DNA from: Linepithema humile
Taxonomy: Eukaryota > Arthropoda > Insecta > Hymenoptera > Formicidae
Length of the DNA: 64,000 nucleotides
Direction: 5' to 3'
Assembly (NCBI RefSeq): GCF_040581485.1
Contig: NC_090128.1
Location: 43,988,931-44,052,930 of the forward strand
The notes beneath the pieces are model-generated. The model did not search any database, was not told the DNA's origin, and saw only the letters and a program-made list of their open reading frames with translations. Of this stretch, positions 12,001 through 23,749 are shown one piece after another. Position 1 is the stretch's first letter, and each line of letters begins with the position of its first letter. A program made the translations under genes and the position numbers.

Positions 12001-15000
12001 GCTGAACCTCTCGAGTTCTACATTTCCGATCGTCCGTAGGAGAACTAGTCTAGTTACAGAGTCGCGTCCGGTTCTACCAAGAGGAAGATGTACATTTATA
12101 GATGAGATGTATATATTATAGATATGAAGAATCAAAGCTAATTTTATCCAAGTAAAATCGAATCTAAATTAATGATTATATATATTAAATTAATGATTAT
12201 ATAATTAATACTTTTTATTGGCTTGGCAGTTCATTTGAGTGAAACTAGCATGATGTTAGTAACATAATCTGTGTTCATTGCATAATCGAGGTAAATTCGG
12301 TTGCACGGCAAATAATAGTCCATCTTTGTAGCTTAAAAGTGCCTTAACGCAATGCCTTCACATAGTATATTATCCGTGAGGTAACATAAGCACATTTTAG
12401 GTGCTGTATGTTCCGCTCGTAAATGATTTTTAGATGCTGTAAATTTGGTAAACGTCTTAATTTACACCAATCTATCGATATTACAGCGGCTAAATGCCAA
12501 AGTGTGGCTTAAATCTTCCGAAACGATGGTGGCGAATGTGCAACCGAATCTTGCTCGAGCCCTCCCCCTCGTCTTCATCGTCATTTTCAGAGCAACGGAG
12601 TAAAGTTTGTTCTGGGCGATGCAACGGGCGGGAGAGAAGAAGGAGAGAGATAGAAGGGGCAAAAGAACAAGAGATTGGCAGTTAAAGGAGTACCTGCGAG
12701 GTGCAGAGAAAAGGATAGGACGAGCATGCGAGACAGGGTGGAGGAGAAATGAGAAACCATAAAGGCAACGGTCGTAAAACCCCGTAAGGGACCGGCGAAA
12801 CACTTTGCGTTGCCCGGATATTCCGCTTTTTACCGAACGCGTTCGGCCTCTTAATGAAGCCGGGGAGAGAAGCTCGCGTATGTTCGTACAGCCAGAGCCC
12901 GTCCGCAGAAACTGCTCGCTCTCCCGCGAGAATCGCCTCGTAAAACACAACTGCCAAGACGGTCACGACATATGATCTCGACGACCCTTGGAACGAGGCG
13001 ATTCTCATTTATCTAACCGCTCGTTACTCTCTAACATCTTTCGCATGATATTAGAAATGTAGGAAATGTCAGAAGTTTTAATCTTGTTTCTTCTTCAACC
13101 GTGCAAAATTAGGATTGCTCAAAAAGTATTGAAATTACATAGCAATAAAAGAAATATAGATAGGTGCAAACATGTAAAAAATGAAAAAAAGCATAATGGT
13201 AGAGTAGAACATAAGAATGACGTCGAAAAAGCGCACACGATGTAATAACATATCCATTGGTCCATAAAGTAAAACGAAATGTAAGAAGCAGTTGAATTAT
13301 TTTTTTTTGTTGATTATTATAAATTATTATATAATTGAATATATAATTATTATATAATCGATAAAATATAACAAGCTTAAATAAAATTAACAAGTACATT
13401 CGTTTTAAATTACTTTATGGATCAATAAAATGATTTTTGGCGGAAACAAAAAAATTTGATATTTAAGAAAGAAAATATCCTCATTTTTCGACGTCAAAAG
13501 TCGGTACAAAGAATTTAACATTCGTGCCATCATTAAGTTCGCGCCATGATCATTGCCATATTTTAAAACCTGATATAATTACGAAGGAGAAAGGTCGAGC
13601 GCATGTTTCGACATGTTTCACCCTCAAGCAAAATCCTCGTTAGGGTGCCATATTTTGTTTCCGTTTTTCGTTCGTGTTTTTTAATCCAAGTCTCTCTAAA
13701 CGATCGTATTTTTAAAAGAACTAGTTAGTTTTTGTTTGTAATGGTTATTTTTGTATTGGTGTATGCGAAAAAAAGACTGCCTGTAAATAATTGAGCGTGA
13801 TAGTAATATATTCCATGTTTCATATCAACGCGGGCAAAGTCTCGTAATCGATATTTGCATTACATTCTTGTTAAAACGATAAAAACATATGTTTATTATA
13901 TTATTTTATTAATTAATGATATTTCGTTTTACAGATTTCTGAGTAATTCTTGCAAAAAAAAAAGGAACAATATAGAACAAATTTTATTAATTTTTTTTTC
14001 ATTCAAATTACGCTCTCTTATGCTCTCTAGAAAAATGTAGAAGTTACTTGTCTTCGTTGGCAATGGCCACGAAATAATTACAGTGAGAAAATCCTATTAA
14101 TATCATCATGATTTATGCAAGTACTCATTAGAATTTTAAATTATTTATTATTAGATGTTTTATCATCACTTAGACCAAAATAATCATTTGATTTTACTTA
14201 GAAGACTCAAGTATCACCGTTCTATATTATTTTATATAATGTAAGTAATATATAATATACTAAATTTATCGATTTACAAGTTCGCCTGCGTCACTAAGAA
14301 AAACTGTTATAAACATTTTAAAAGAAAAGAAAAGCAATTACTCTATATAAACCTGATTATATGATTATAATTTGCACAAACTAGTGCAATGAAATGCAAA
14401 GTAATCAATTTCTTGATCAAATTCATGTAAGAAATGTTCCGTTTTTGGTATCTTCAAATATTTATATCTATAGATTTTAATACTCAGGAGATATTTTGGC
14501 AGGAATTCATGCATTTTTTAATTTAAGCTGTATTTAAAAATCTATAACAACGAGAAAGTGATACCAAATAAAGTGCATCGTTAATATGCAATAAGAAAAA
14601 ACTTAATATTTTTATAAAAATGAACATATTTTAATGTTTAGCACGTAAGAAATTTTGTAGTACATTTGTTCGAAGATACACTATAAAAAAACGCGAGAAT
14701 GCTCAATATTTTACTTTCGATTTTGTGCGTATGATTTTAAAGAATGCACTTAGAAGCACCCAAAAACTATTGTAGTAAATCTTTATTAAGTTAATTGAAC
14801 GTTGTAAGCCCTCTCAGGGCAGGTTCCTGTATTGTCAATTAAATATAGTATTTTTTTTCACACATCCCTCGTATTTTATCTATGTCCATGCACACAAATT
14901 TCTATCATTAATAAATCTATATTTTTTAGGGATCAGAAGCTAATATTTTTTAAACTAAAAAAAAAAAGTTAAATTTGCTTTACAAATATATAAAGAATAT

Positions 15001-15306
15001 TCGTTTATTATTCCATATACACAGATTTGTGTCTATACAATAATAAAATAAATATTTAGAGAATTTATTCCTCTGCAAATATATATAAAATTCAACATTT
15101 CTTTTATTGTACATTTATTCTGCTATAAATATACAAGTCTAATTGATATATAATTGTATTCTATATATTCTGTAAATAAATATATATATGTATATTTATT
15201 AATTTATATAAATATATATTTATCATTTTTTATAAAAATATAAATATATTTTATATAAAAAAAAAATATATATATATTTACTTATTTATTAGAATAAATT
15301 ATGTAT
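12001..15306. other. Intergenic: 3' UTR of the Rca1-like gene, then AT-rich DNA
   Basis: The first few hundred bases are presumably the 3' UTR of the upstream gene. A GC-richer island at about 12480-13010 carries overlapping frames on both strands without recognisable protein features. From 13020 to 15306 the DNA is strongly AT-rich, with runs of TA and A at about 15170-15280. The 3' UTR of CDKAL1 probably occupies the last part on the minus strand. A minus-strand AATAAA lies at 15285-15290, just past the CDKAL1 stop. Confidence 0.5.
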
Positions 15307-17134
15307 CTAAATCAAAAATTTCCATAATATCCTAGATATTACAGCCAAAAAGATTACCACCATCGCCGCTATTACATATCTCGATGTTTCCATCTCACAG
15401 TGTGGTATTTTATGCAGTACTCCGGAAACAATCCCTTGTGGTAGAGGAGACCTCAGTGCCGGGGATATACCTTCGTCGATCGGTTCCCCTTTCATGCAAA
15501 ACTTAGTCGCTGCTACAATCCTCACGTCAATCATTTTCCCCATAAACTGTTTTTTTTTAGGGACCAATACCTGTTCATAGGATTTATTGTGACCCGCATA
15601 ATATTGTTTATCGTGCGATACTTCCGTCACCAGCACTTTCTGAACCGATCCCACTTTATGCCTGTGCAGTTCGTAAGACTGGAAGAATTCAGACAACCTC
15701 TTGGTTCTCATCTTCACCTCCTGCGTAGGCACCTTCGGCATCCTGGCAGCGGGTGTGCCAGGTCGGGAGAAGAACTGATTAATGAAAAGGCTTGGAAACT
15801 TGTATTTTTGACAGAGCGTCATTGTCTCCTCGAAATCCGCCTCCGTTTCCGTAGGGAAGCCGCAGATGATATCTGTAGCAATGGTTAAATTCGGCACTCG
15901 CTCGCTCAGAAAATTCACTGTGTGCTCGAACTCTGCACGCGTGTATTCCCGTTTCATATCGGCCAGTACCTGATCGCTGCCGGACTGCACTGGAATATGC
16001 AGGAAACTATAAACCCTAGGATGCTGCAAGATCTTGGCCATCTCGTCCAAGTGCTCCAAAATGTATGGCGGATTGGTCATGCCGATTCGCATCATGCAAC
16101 CTTTGGGAATAACGTCGACCAGTTGCCACAATAATTCTGGCAGGCTAGTGCCAATATCTCTGCCATAGGCGCCTGTATCTTCCGATGTAAGCCACAATTC
16201 ACACACACCCTCCTCGAAGGCCTGCTTAGCTCGCTCAACTATCTCTTCCGGTGGGTAACTACCTAGGTCTCCTCGTGCGTGCTTCGTTTTACAATAAGTA
16301 CACTGATTCAAACAGCCAGTATTGATAGCTATGATCTCAATAAGTGGATTCCGTCGCACCTTTGGAAGACTTAGCAAAGCACCACCTATCTTCTTTTTAT
16401 CGGAATCCTTTTTTTGTTGTAGGAACCTCACTGTGTTTCCTTTCAAAGTTTCCTCCACAACTTCCACTACTCGATCAATTTGTTGTACTCCAATTACACT
16501 TAATCCTTCGAGAAAGTTGGATTTATGAGCAGCTTGTGGCACGCATCTGTAAGAAATAAATAAGATGTTTAAAATAATATCTGCAGACTAAAATTTTATA
16601 GAAAAGTAGATTTAAGGAATTTTTACTGATCTCCATTTAAGCAAAACTCATTTCTATAAATATACTCCAAAGTTTTTCAGTAGATTTAGTTTGGATCTCT
16701 CACTCATTATGATTATCAACAAACTGTACATACCCAGCGACGACAACATGTTTGCCCATTTTCTTTCCATGTTTAATTTCATTTCTGAACAGAGCTTCTG
16801 CAGGGTTCTTCACAGTACATGAATTCAAGAGCCATAGATCTGCTTTGTGTTTATCATCAGTCAAATTGTAACCATACGCTGCCAATTGTCCAGCCATGTA
16901 CTCGGTGTCTGAAGTATTGTGCGTGCATCCCCACGTCTTTACGTAAATCATCTGCGTGCCGGGTATTATGCTTGACAAAATAGGAGGATCTAGCACTTCT
17001 TCCTGTAATCGCTGTTTCTGTTTCGGCCGTATCGTGATATACTTCCTAGAATTGTATCTTTCTTTAGGCGTTATATCTTGCGACGATATTAAATCCTCGA
17101 TGTCCTCAATAATGTCTTCACAAGGAATAGGCAT
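15307..17134 (-). CDS. Cdkal1: CDKAL1: threonylcarbamoyladenosine tRNA methylthiotransferase
   Basis: There are two coding exons: 16734-17134 and 15307-16546 (phase 2 junction, Gly codon split, giving VVVAGCVPQA), 546 residues in all. The enzyme is a radical-SAM methylthiotransferase that converts t6A37 to ms2t6A in tRNA-Lys(UUU), improving decoding. The N-terminal methylthiotransferase domain has KTWGCTHNTSD and the NSCTVKNPAE block. The radical-SAM cluster motif is CLNQCTYC, with cysteines near residues 212, 216 and 219. A TRAM-like region contains QVLVPKKKQFMGK. The last 25 residues form a hydrophobic helix (VIAAMVVIFLAVI) followed by KFLI, matching the tail anchor that holds animal CDKAL1 in the ER membrane. 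The length is close to the vertebrate protein. The ATG at 17134 opens with MPIPCEDIIEDIED, like other animal N-termini. The gene is divergent from ETFB, with about 740 bp between the start codons. Confidence 0.97.
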
Positions 17135-17871
17135 ATTTGCTAAGTATAAAATTAATCCTTCAGAAGTTATTCACTGCAATCTTAAAACGTGTCATGGAAA
17201 ACTTGGAGGTTAAAGATGTTTACACGTGTTCCAAGCTCCAATTAGTGACACACACGATTCCTGTTAATAATAAATCTACATTGTCAAAGTCGAAAACAAA
17301 TATTTCTGTAGCTTCTGCTCAAATAAAAAAAAATTGTTTAAAAAATATATTCCATTGAAATAAAAATCGCACACATGCGCAAACCACCCAAGATAAACGT
17401 GCGAGACAGAATAAGCATTACCCCTCAGACTCTTTCTCTTTCGGCTCGAAGCCAATTTTTCGCTAAGACTCAAACCATTTTAGCCAAACCAAATAGTTTG
17501 AGTCTTGGCTAAAAATGGTTTGAATCTTGGCTAAAAAATGATTCTGTGCCGAAAGAGAAAGAGTCTAAGGAGTGATGCTTATTCTGTTTATCTTACGCAT
17601 GTGTGTGCGGTAGCCCCTCCGTTCATGCTGTTTATTTCTTGCGTCTCAAATCTGACCACACTGCTGACAGTAACTGCACAAACTTGTATAATATTATTCC
17701 TAGATAATTTTTTTATTGGATGATTATATTTTTCCTAGGGGAATAACTCGTACTTTAGACTTTGAGCCACATCCAAGGACTGCATTACGAGTTTATTTTC
17801 TTTACTATCAGTGATTTAGAAATAATTGAACAATATTTTTGCATAGTATTAATATTTTATATTGAAAAAAA
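17135..17871. promoter_or_regulatory. Divergent intergenic region between CDKAL1 and ETFB
   Basis: This 737-bp stretch separates two genes transcribed away from each other, so it should hold both promoters and both 5' UTRs, possibly as one bidirectional promoter. No clear TATA box could be assigned to either start. Its main feature is the palindromic element at 17367-17609, listed separately. Confidence 0.55.
17367..17609. repeat. 243-bp imperfect palindrome between CDKAL1 and ETFB
   Basis: The left arm (17367 to about 17490) and right arm (about 17500-17609) are reverse complements over most of their length. The strongest pairings are a perfect 19-base match (17427-17445 with 17548-17566, AGACTCTTTCTCTTTCGGC) and AGAATAAGCAT (17408-17418 with 17575-17585). 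CGCACACATGCG at the left end matches CGCATGTGTGTGCG at the right end with small gaps. The centre holds two direct copies of a roughly 22-base unit containing CTTGGCTAAAAA. It could be an old foldback or MITE-like insertion, or a symmetric promoter element. No clear target-site duplication was found. Confidence 0.75.
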
Positions 17872-18897
17872 ATGGCTCGTGTGCTTGTAGGTGTAAAAAG
17901 AGTAATCGATTATGCAGTGAGGGTAAGAATATTAAAAACCTATATCCATATATATTTTACATTTTAATTAGTGATATTAAAAATATTGATGCAAATATTT
18001 GTTTCTGACAATATAATATTATAAAAAATATAACAACTTTATTAGTCAAATAAAATTCAGAATACTTAAATGTCAACTTGTAATATCTTTATATCTAAAA
18101 ATTTATTTTTATACAATTTTTACAGATTCGTGTCAAACCAGATAAGACTGGAGTAGTTACAGATGGTATAAAACACTCGATGAATCCTTTCGATGAAATA
18201 GCTATAGAAGAGGCAGTCAGAATGAAAGAAAAGAAAATAGCTCAGGAGGTGATAGCAGTCAGCTGTGGACCAACACAATCACAAGATACAATCAGAACTG
18301 CGCTTGCCATGGGTGCAGATCGTGGAATTCACGTAGAAATATCTGGTCCTGAATATCAGACGTTGCAGCCTATTCATATTTCAAAAATACTGGCCAAGTT
18401 GGCCCAAGATGAGAAAGTGAATTTAGTGATACTTGGTAAACAAGCCATAGATGATGATAACAATCAAACTGCTCAAATGACCGCTGGTGTCTTGGATTGG
18501 CCATCTGGAACATTTTGCAGCAAGGTAAGATGTCATAAGTTTTCTTACTGTGTTACATAATATCTTATTTACTTCTTCTTTTCAGGTTGAGAATAGTAAT
18601 GGTGAATTAACCATTACACGTGAAATCGATGGTGGATTGGAAGTCGTTAAGATGAAAACTCCTGCAGTATTGAGTGCAGATCTTCGTCTGAACGAACCAC
18701 GTTATGCAACTTTGCCAAATATTATGAAAGCCAAGAAAAAGCCTATTAAAAAGATTACTCCGAAAGATCTTGGAGTAGATATTGCACCGAGAATTGAAGT
18801 ACTCTCCGTAGAAGACCCACCAGTTAGACAGGCTGGTGCTATATTACCAGATGTTGATACCTTGATAACTAAACTGAAAGAAAGTGGTCATGTTTAG
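17872..18897 (+). CDS. Etfb: Electron transfer flavoprotein subunit beta
   Basis: There are three coding exons: 17872-17922, 18126-18524 and 18586-18897 (all phase 0), 253 residues, close to the 255 of human ETFB. With ETFA it forms the mitochondrial matrix heterodimer that accepts electrons from acyl-CoA and other dehydrogenases and passes them to ETF:ubiquinone oxidoreductase. The N-terminus MARVLVGVKRVIDYAV and the stretch GKQAIDDDNNQTAQMTAGVL are typical of the family. The recognition-loop segment DLRLNEPRYATLPNI is followed by KAKKKP, the region whose lysines are methylated in mammals. The subunit has no cleavable presequence in animals, and none is seen here. A candidate AATAAA polyadenylation signal lies at 19058-19063, about 160 bp past the stop. 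Confidence 0.97.
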
Positions 18898-20327
18898 TTA
18901 AATTATCAGGAATAATCATAAGAAGTACTTTCGTAAGGAGGTACTCAAGTAAGAAGAATAAAAATTATTTTTAATCTTTGTCATATTTTGATAACTTTTT
19001 TTGTATATAGTACAATCGTTTTGTACATTATCAGAAATTGTATATGATATATATTTCAATAAATTTGTACCGCGTATAGAGACAAAAATTAATTAATAAT
19101 ATATATATGAGGGATTCAGAGGAAAAGTGGACCAAGTCCATATTTGTTAATTGTTAGAAAATTAATTTTAAAGTTAAAATTGTTCCAATTGTGTGTAACA
19201 TGTACACTTTCCTAAATGATATAATTTCTTTTAATTTTAACTTAAACATTTGCACTTACTTTTAAACTATTCAGTGAAAACTGTTCAGTTTTTTCCAAGT
19301 TATGCATGGATTTAAAGAAGGACTTGATTCACTTTTCCTCTTAACCCTTTATATGTTACAAATTGTAATATATATTTAATAAAATACTATGTACTTTATA
19401 CATATATACATACATATATGCATGTATATACATACATGTAAAAATATCTCTTGTGTTTCTCTTTGCAACGCTTGAACGAATAATCAACCTATTTAAAAAA
19501 CGAGGCAACATTAGACGCATTTCTGAAATGGTATTATATCTAAATATATACATATAAATGTAAATTTTTGTAAAAGGTAACATCAATATGGTACTATAAA
19601 TATATTCTCCGTTCTGCGTGTTATAAATCTATTATAATACAACGCAGATAAGATTAAATAAGATTCAACGTCACATTTAATTGACACATTGTAATTCTAA
19701 AATTTTCAAGAAATGGTGATAAAGCTTGTGTGAAATATCTTTCTATCAACAGAGGATTACGATTAATGTGCGTACGTGCATCTTATCGACTTCTTCTCTG
19801 TGTGTGCTTCTACTTTAATATATAACTTTATAATATGTCAAAGAGAAAAATATGCCAGATATACGAATATTAATCAGAAAATAGCACATTATTGTAAAAT
19901 ATTAAATGCCATTCTTTAGTTCTCTATTTAGTGCCTCATCCAAGACTCGGCAAGAAAATGGCCAATCAAGACTAGTTTGTCTTATTTTTTTTCTTTCTTT
20001 TAACAGATTAGTACCAATAACATTTTGTGGCTAGTATTTGTTCTATATCTGTAATTAAACGATAAAACTATCTTCAATACCCGTATTTATTACTTTGAGG
20101 AAGTAAATATTGTTCAACAATCGAGTAATCGATTAACTTTTATCGTATTTTGTATGTTAAAGATTCTTCCAGAAATTCTTTTTTTGATTCGTTGAATACC
20201 ATTATTTCAATATCACTGATATTTGATAAAGCCCTGCTTAAAAATTCATTGTATTATAACAGTCTTTTGTACGTATAGGCTTTGTAAAATGTCTTCCTCA
20301 ACAAAAGCTAAAGCTCACGCAATGTTG
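18898..20327. other. Convergent 3' region between ETFB and the UBASH3-like gene
   Basis: The two genes end tail to tail here. The ETFB 3' UTR probably ends soon after the AATAAA at 19058-19063. The minus-strand gene has a candidate AATAAA (TTTATT on the plus strand at 20086-20091), about 240 bp past its stop. The rest is AT-rich with short TA/TACA runs near 19390-19440. No other gene is seen. Confidence 0.55.
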
Positions 20328-22703
20328 TTACATTAAAACTTTCCAATCGAATCTGCTGTTGCTAGTGTGAGTGATTGGTGGGAAGGGAGGAGGATGAAGC
20401 TGCCATCCATCAATGCTTTGACGTGCGGTCAGGCACGCCAGATAAGGTACCCTTTGAACTAATCTAGTGACTTCTGCTGCTGGAGGTATTCTACCACCAG
20501 TTAATTGTTTGGTGCAAGCTGCCAAGGAAGCAGCATGCGCCACTATTAAAATATTGCCCACTGTACTCTCTATGATCTTCTTGATCAGCTCATAACTTCG
20601 TTCATAATACTGCGCGGCGTTTTCTTTCAACGGAAGTTCCTTAGCCTTGACGATCGAATCGTAATCGGTGTCTATGTTGAAGCCCGCCTTTATCAACTCC
20701 TCGGAGGTCATCCAGACAGGTATACCGTTTGGATACCATGCTAACCACTCTATCAAGCCTGGCTCTACTTTGATCGGAATGTCGGACTTGAGTCCCTTCA
20801 AAATATTTGCAAGCGTCTGCACGCAACGCAACGACGGTGATGTAAATGCTACATCTATTTTAACACTGGACGACTTCATGGCTTCACCTACTAAACTCGC
20901 CTGCATTTCGCCTACAGTGGTCAACGGACTATCGTTTTGAAAATCCTGGATATTCCTGGATGGTACTTCTTTAGGCATGTTCAAGTCACGGCGCACGTAA
21001 CAGCCATTCGATTCGAAGCAATATGGAATCCAAGCACCAAACGTGAAGTCCACTCTCTCGCCGTGTCGACATATAAAGATCTCCCTGAACGGTGTTTGAG
21101 GTGCTTCCGCGGCTGCCATCTATTTGGAATCAACAGATTACAAGTCTGCCAATCATATATAGATGTATTTTTGAGAAATGCTTACTGGTTCCTCGGCTGT
21201 AGGAATTCCATCAGGTGTATCGATAGAATCGCTCGGAGACAAAACCGGCGGTGGTCTCCTGACTTTGGGGATCTCCTCCTCTTCCGCGCTCTCACTTTTA
21301 TTGTCGGTAATCGGCACAGTGGTGTGCAACGTCCACGAATCCGATTCCGCAGTCCTCTTGGTGTGATTCAACGGCAAATGACCCGATATACCGGTTAACC
21401 AGGAAATACCCTCCACCCAACCGTCTGTGGACGCATTACATGCTCCTTCTGGAACGTAAATGTAATCTCCTACTCTTAATTCTAATTCATCGTGCTCTCG
21501 AGGCACATGGGCGTGCGTTACTTTATGCACGTGTAAATTCTGCAATCTTAAATCCCTCGAGTACAATCTGAGCTCCCAGTTGGTCGATGTATTTGGTCCT
21601 AACTTCTCGACCATCAAGCGGAGAGATTGGAATAAATTGCTGGGAAATTGGTAAGCTAGCGTAAGATGCAGAGACTTCACTTGCGGTTTGGCAGTGATAC
21701 CAAGTGAGGCAATTTTATTGACGTAGCGAACAGCAATGTTTTTTAGCCACTCCGCGTTTATATCCTTGACAAAAAGACCCATAAAATTAGGCGATACATA
21801 TGTTTCCAATTCGATATGTTCGTGTAACCCATCCTGATGAATCACGTTCTCAAGAGCATTTACCAACTCTTCGGTGTACTCATCCGGAGCCTACAAAGGT
21901 TTAAAAATAATACAAAATATATACTCAATTGTAAATTTGTTAAGCATGTTTTATATTCTATTGTCAGGATCTCAAATTAGATATCTTACGTTAAAGAAGG
22001 AGACAAGGGTAATGTGTGGTACAAAGTTATGAGCACCATTCCAGCCTAGCTCCTTACTTTTCGACCAAAACAGCTCGAGCTGTTCAGCTAAGGATCCAGT
22101 GGGACAAGCATATAAAACATACTGCCGTTGAATATCAGAGTCCAAAGTTGGATCTCTCACATGAGCCACCAACCAATCCGATGCTAATTGTACACCACGA
22201 TGTCCTGTTGCAGCTAATGCCTTTTCCCTAAACATGTATGCACTTCATAACAAATATTATCTATAAATAATATATGGAAATTATTGTAATATTTTAGGCG
22301 AATATTTACATGTCGAAAAATATGCATCTTCAGCAATAAAGTTTTCAGTAGTATTTCAATGCTAATAGAAACATTAAATAATGCAGAAAGATATTCGTCA
22401 TTTAAATGTCAGGCATAATTTGCTTCGTCTAAAATAAACTGCGTTCAATTAAAAAAGATAATGACGCAAAATAGCGTTACTCAAGGCCACGTTTGACAGC
22501 TGTTTGTTTACAGTGAATAAACCACATGCGTTGCATGAATAACACGCTATGTAAGTGACATGTAAATATGATTTTATATTACAGAGTCACACATACGCCC
22601 GATGTTTTGGGAAACCCAATTGTAGAAGCGTTTGCAACGGTGTCAAATGTTGTTTCGAAATTTTTGTAGGAGTCGGATTTTTCCGCGGCGGCAGCGTCGC
22701 CAT
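20328..22703 (-). CDS. UBASH3/Sts-like protein (ecdysteroid-phosphate phosphatase family): UBA, 2H phosphoesterase, SH3, histidine phosphatase
   Basis: There are four coding exons: 22597-22703, 21990-22227, 21186-21890 and 20328-21119, with compatible phases (613 residues). Exon 1 gives most of a UBA domain (LTPLQTLLQLGFPKHRA), which continues in exon 2 as EKALAATGHRGVQLASDWL, as in vertebrate UBASH3. PHITLVSFF and LHLTLAYQF supply the two H-x-T motifs of a 2H phosphoesterase domain. DELELRVGDYIYV with WLTGISGHLPLNH is an SH3 domain. The last exon is a histidine phosphatase with the catalytic RHG in FICRHGERVDF (His near residue 369) and a second His in LIVAHAAS (near 545). Family members are protein tyrosine phosphatases. 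A related insect enzyme dephosphorylates stored ecdysteroid phosphates, so the substrate cannot be settled from sequence. The last intron is only 66 bp. The ATG at 22703 is the first in-frame start before the UBA domain. Confidence 0.94.
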
Positions 22704-23668
22704 GACGGTCCGTTACTGCGTTTACACTCCGCAGGCTGGCCAATCGCTGCACGACGTTGTGACGTAAATGAGGACCGCACAAAATTTGGAATGGTCGAAC
22801 ATCGATCGGATCGTAAAAGCAAATTATTCATCAAAGAATCAAACTAAAACTAGCAACAACGCTATCCAGGGAATGTTCCATTCAGATAAGAAATTCAATG
22901 TAATGTAGCAAGCTCATTGTGAAAAATAATTTACATTGTGAAAATTAATTTATATCTTTAAGTTGTTTGTACTGAATATTATCTCTGATATCAGTTAAAT
23001 TAGAAAATGTTAACCTCTTAAAACACAATATCTTTCTATTGATCTTTGAAAGTACGATAACGTGATTTTCAATAATAGCATACGATAAGCGCGATTGTTG
23101 TTTAGAGTGAGTGTAAAAAGAAAACACATGAATTTATATTTTTCTTTTTCATTTGTTACGCCATTCCGTTACAAACACTCTTCACGCTGCGGTATTTCAG
23201 TACAGAAGTAATAAAAAAGTTATAGTTGTATATATCTCTATATATCTATATATATAATATTTATATATAAAATAGATAAAGTCACGTAATATACACGTTA
23301 TAACCCGTCTCATGGGATTCCTCGCTCGCGTTCGCAATTTTACATTTTTTATACAAAATATCTTAGGCAAATCAGCGTGATCATAATTATATACCGTTTG
23401 ATGAAATTTTCAAACGACATTTCATTAATTTTTTACATATTTAATGATAGAGCTTTTTTCAGCGATTATTCCAAATCCCTTATAATTCATTTAGATCTTG
23501 TTTTTTTCCGATTAACGGCTAATTATTGAAAATTTAAATTAATAATGTAAGTGTCTTCAATCACGTACAATAAACATTTTATATAACCCATTGTATATTA
23601 TTGAAACAAAAAAAACTGATACATCTAAAGCATAAATATAACATTAGGCGTGAAGTGTTTACAAGCGA

Positions 23669-23749
23669 GTAGTATGAATAAAATAAAAGACATATTTTTC
23701 ATTAAGTTACACTGCAAAAGAATACTTTATTTTATTTTATTCATACTAC
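23669..23749. repeat. 81-bp inverted repeat with perfect 20-bp arms
   Basis: GTAGTATGAATAAAATAAAA at 23669-23688 is repeated as its exact reverse complement at 23730-23749, with 41 bases between. It may be a small foldback element. No coding potential and no clear duplication of flanking bases are visible. Confidence 0.7.

Noticed and set aside
12682..13008. A 108-codon minus-strand frame past the Rca1-like exon.
   Set aside because: It has competing overlapping frames, no domain and no splice context.
17276..17723. Two open frames on opposite strands with similar peptides (RKRKSLR and AYSV), looking like duplicated small genes.
   Set aside because: The similarity is the direct result of the inverted repeat at 17367-17609 being read on both strands.
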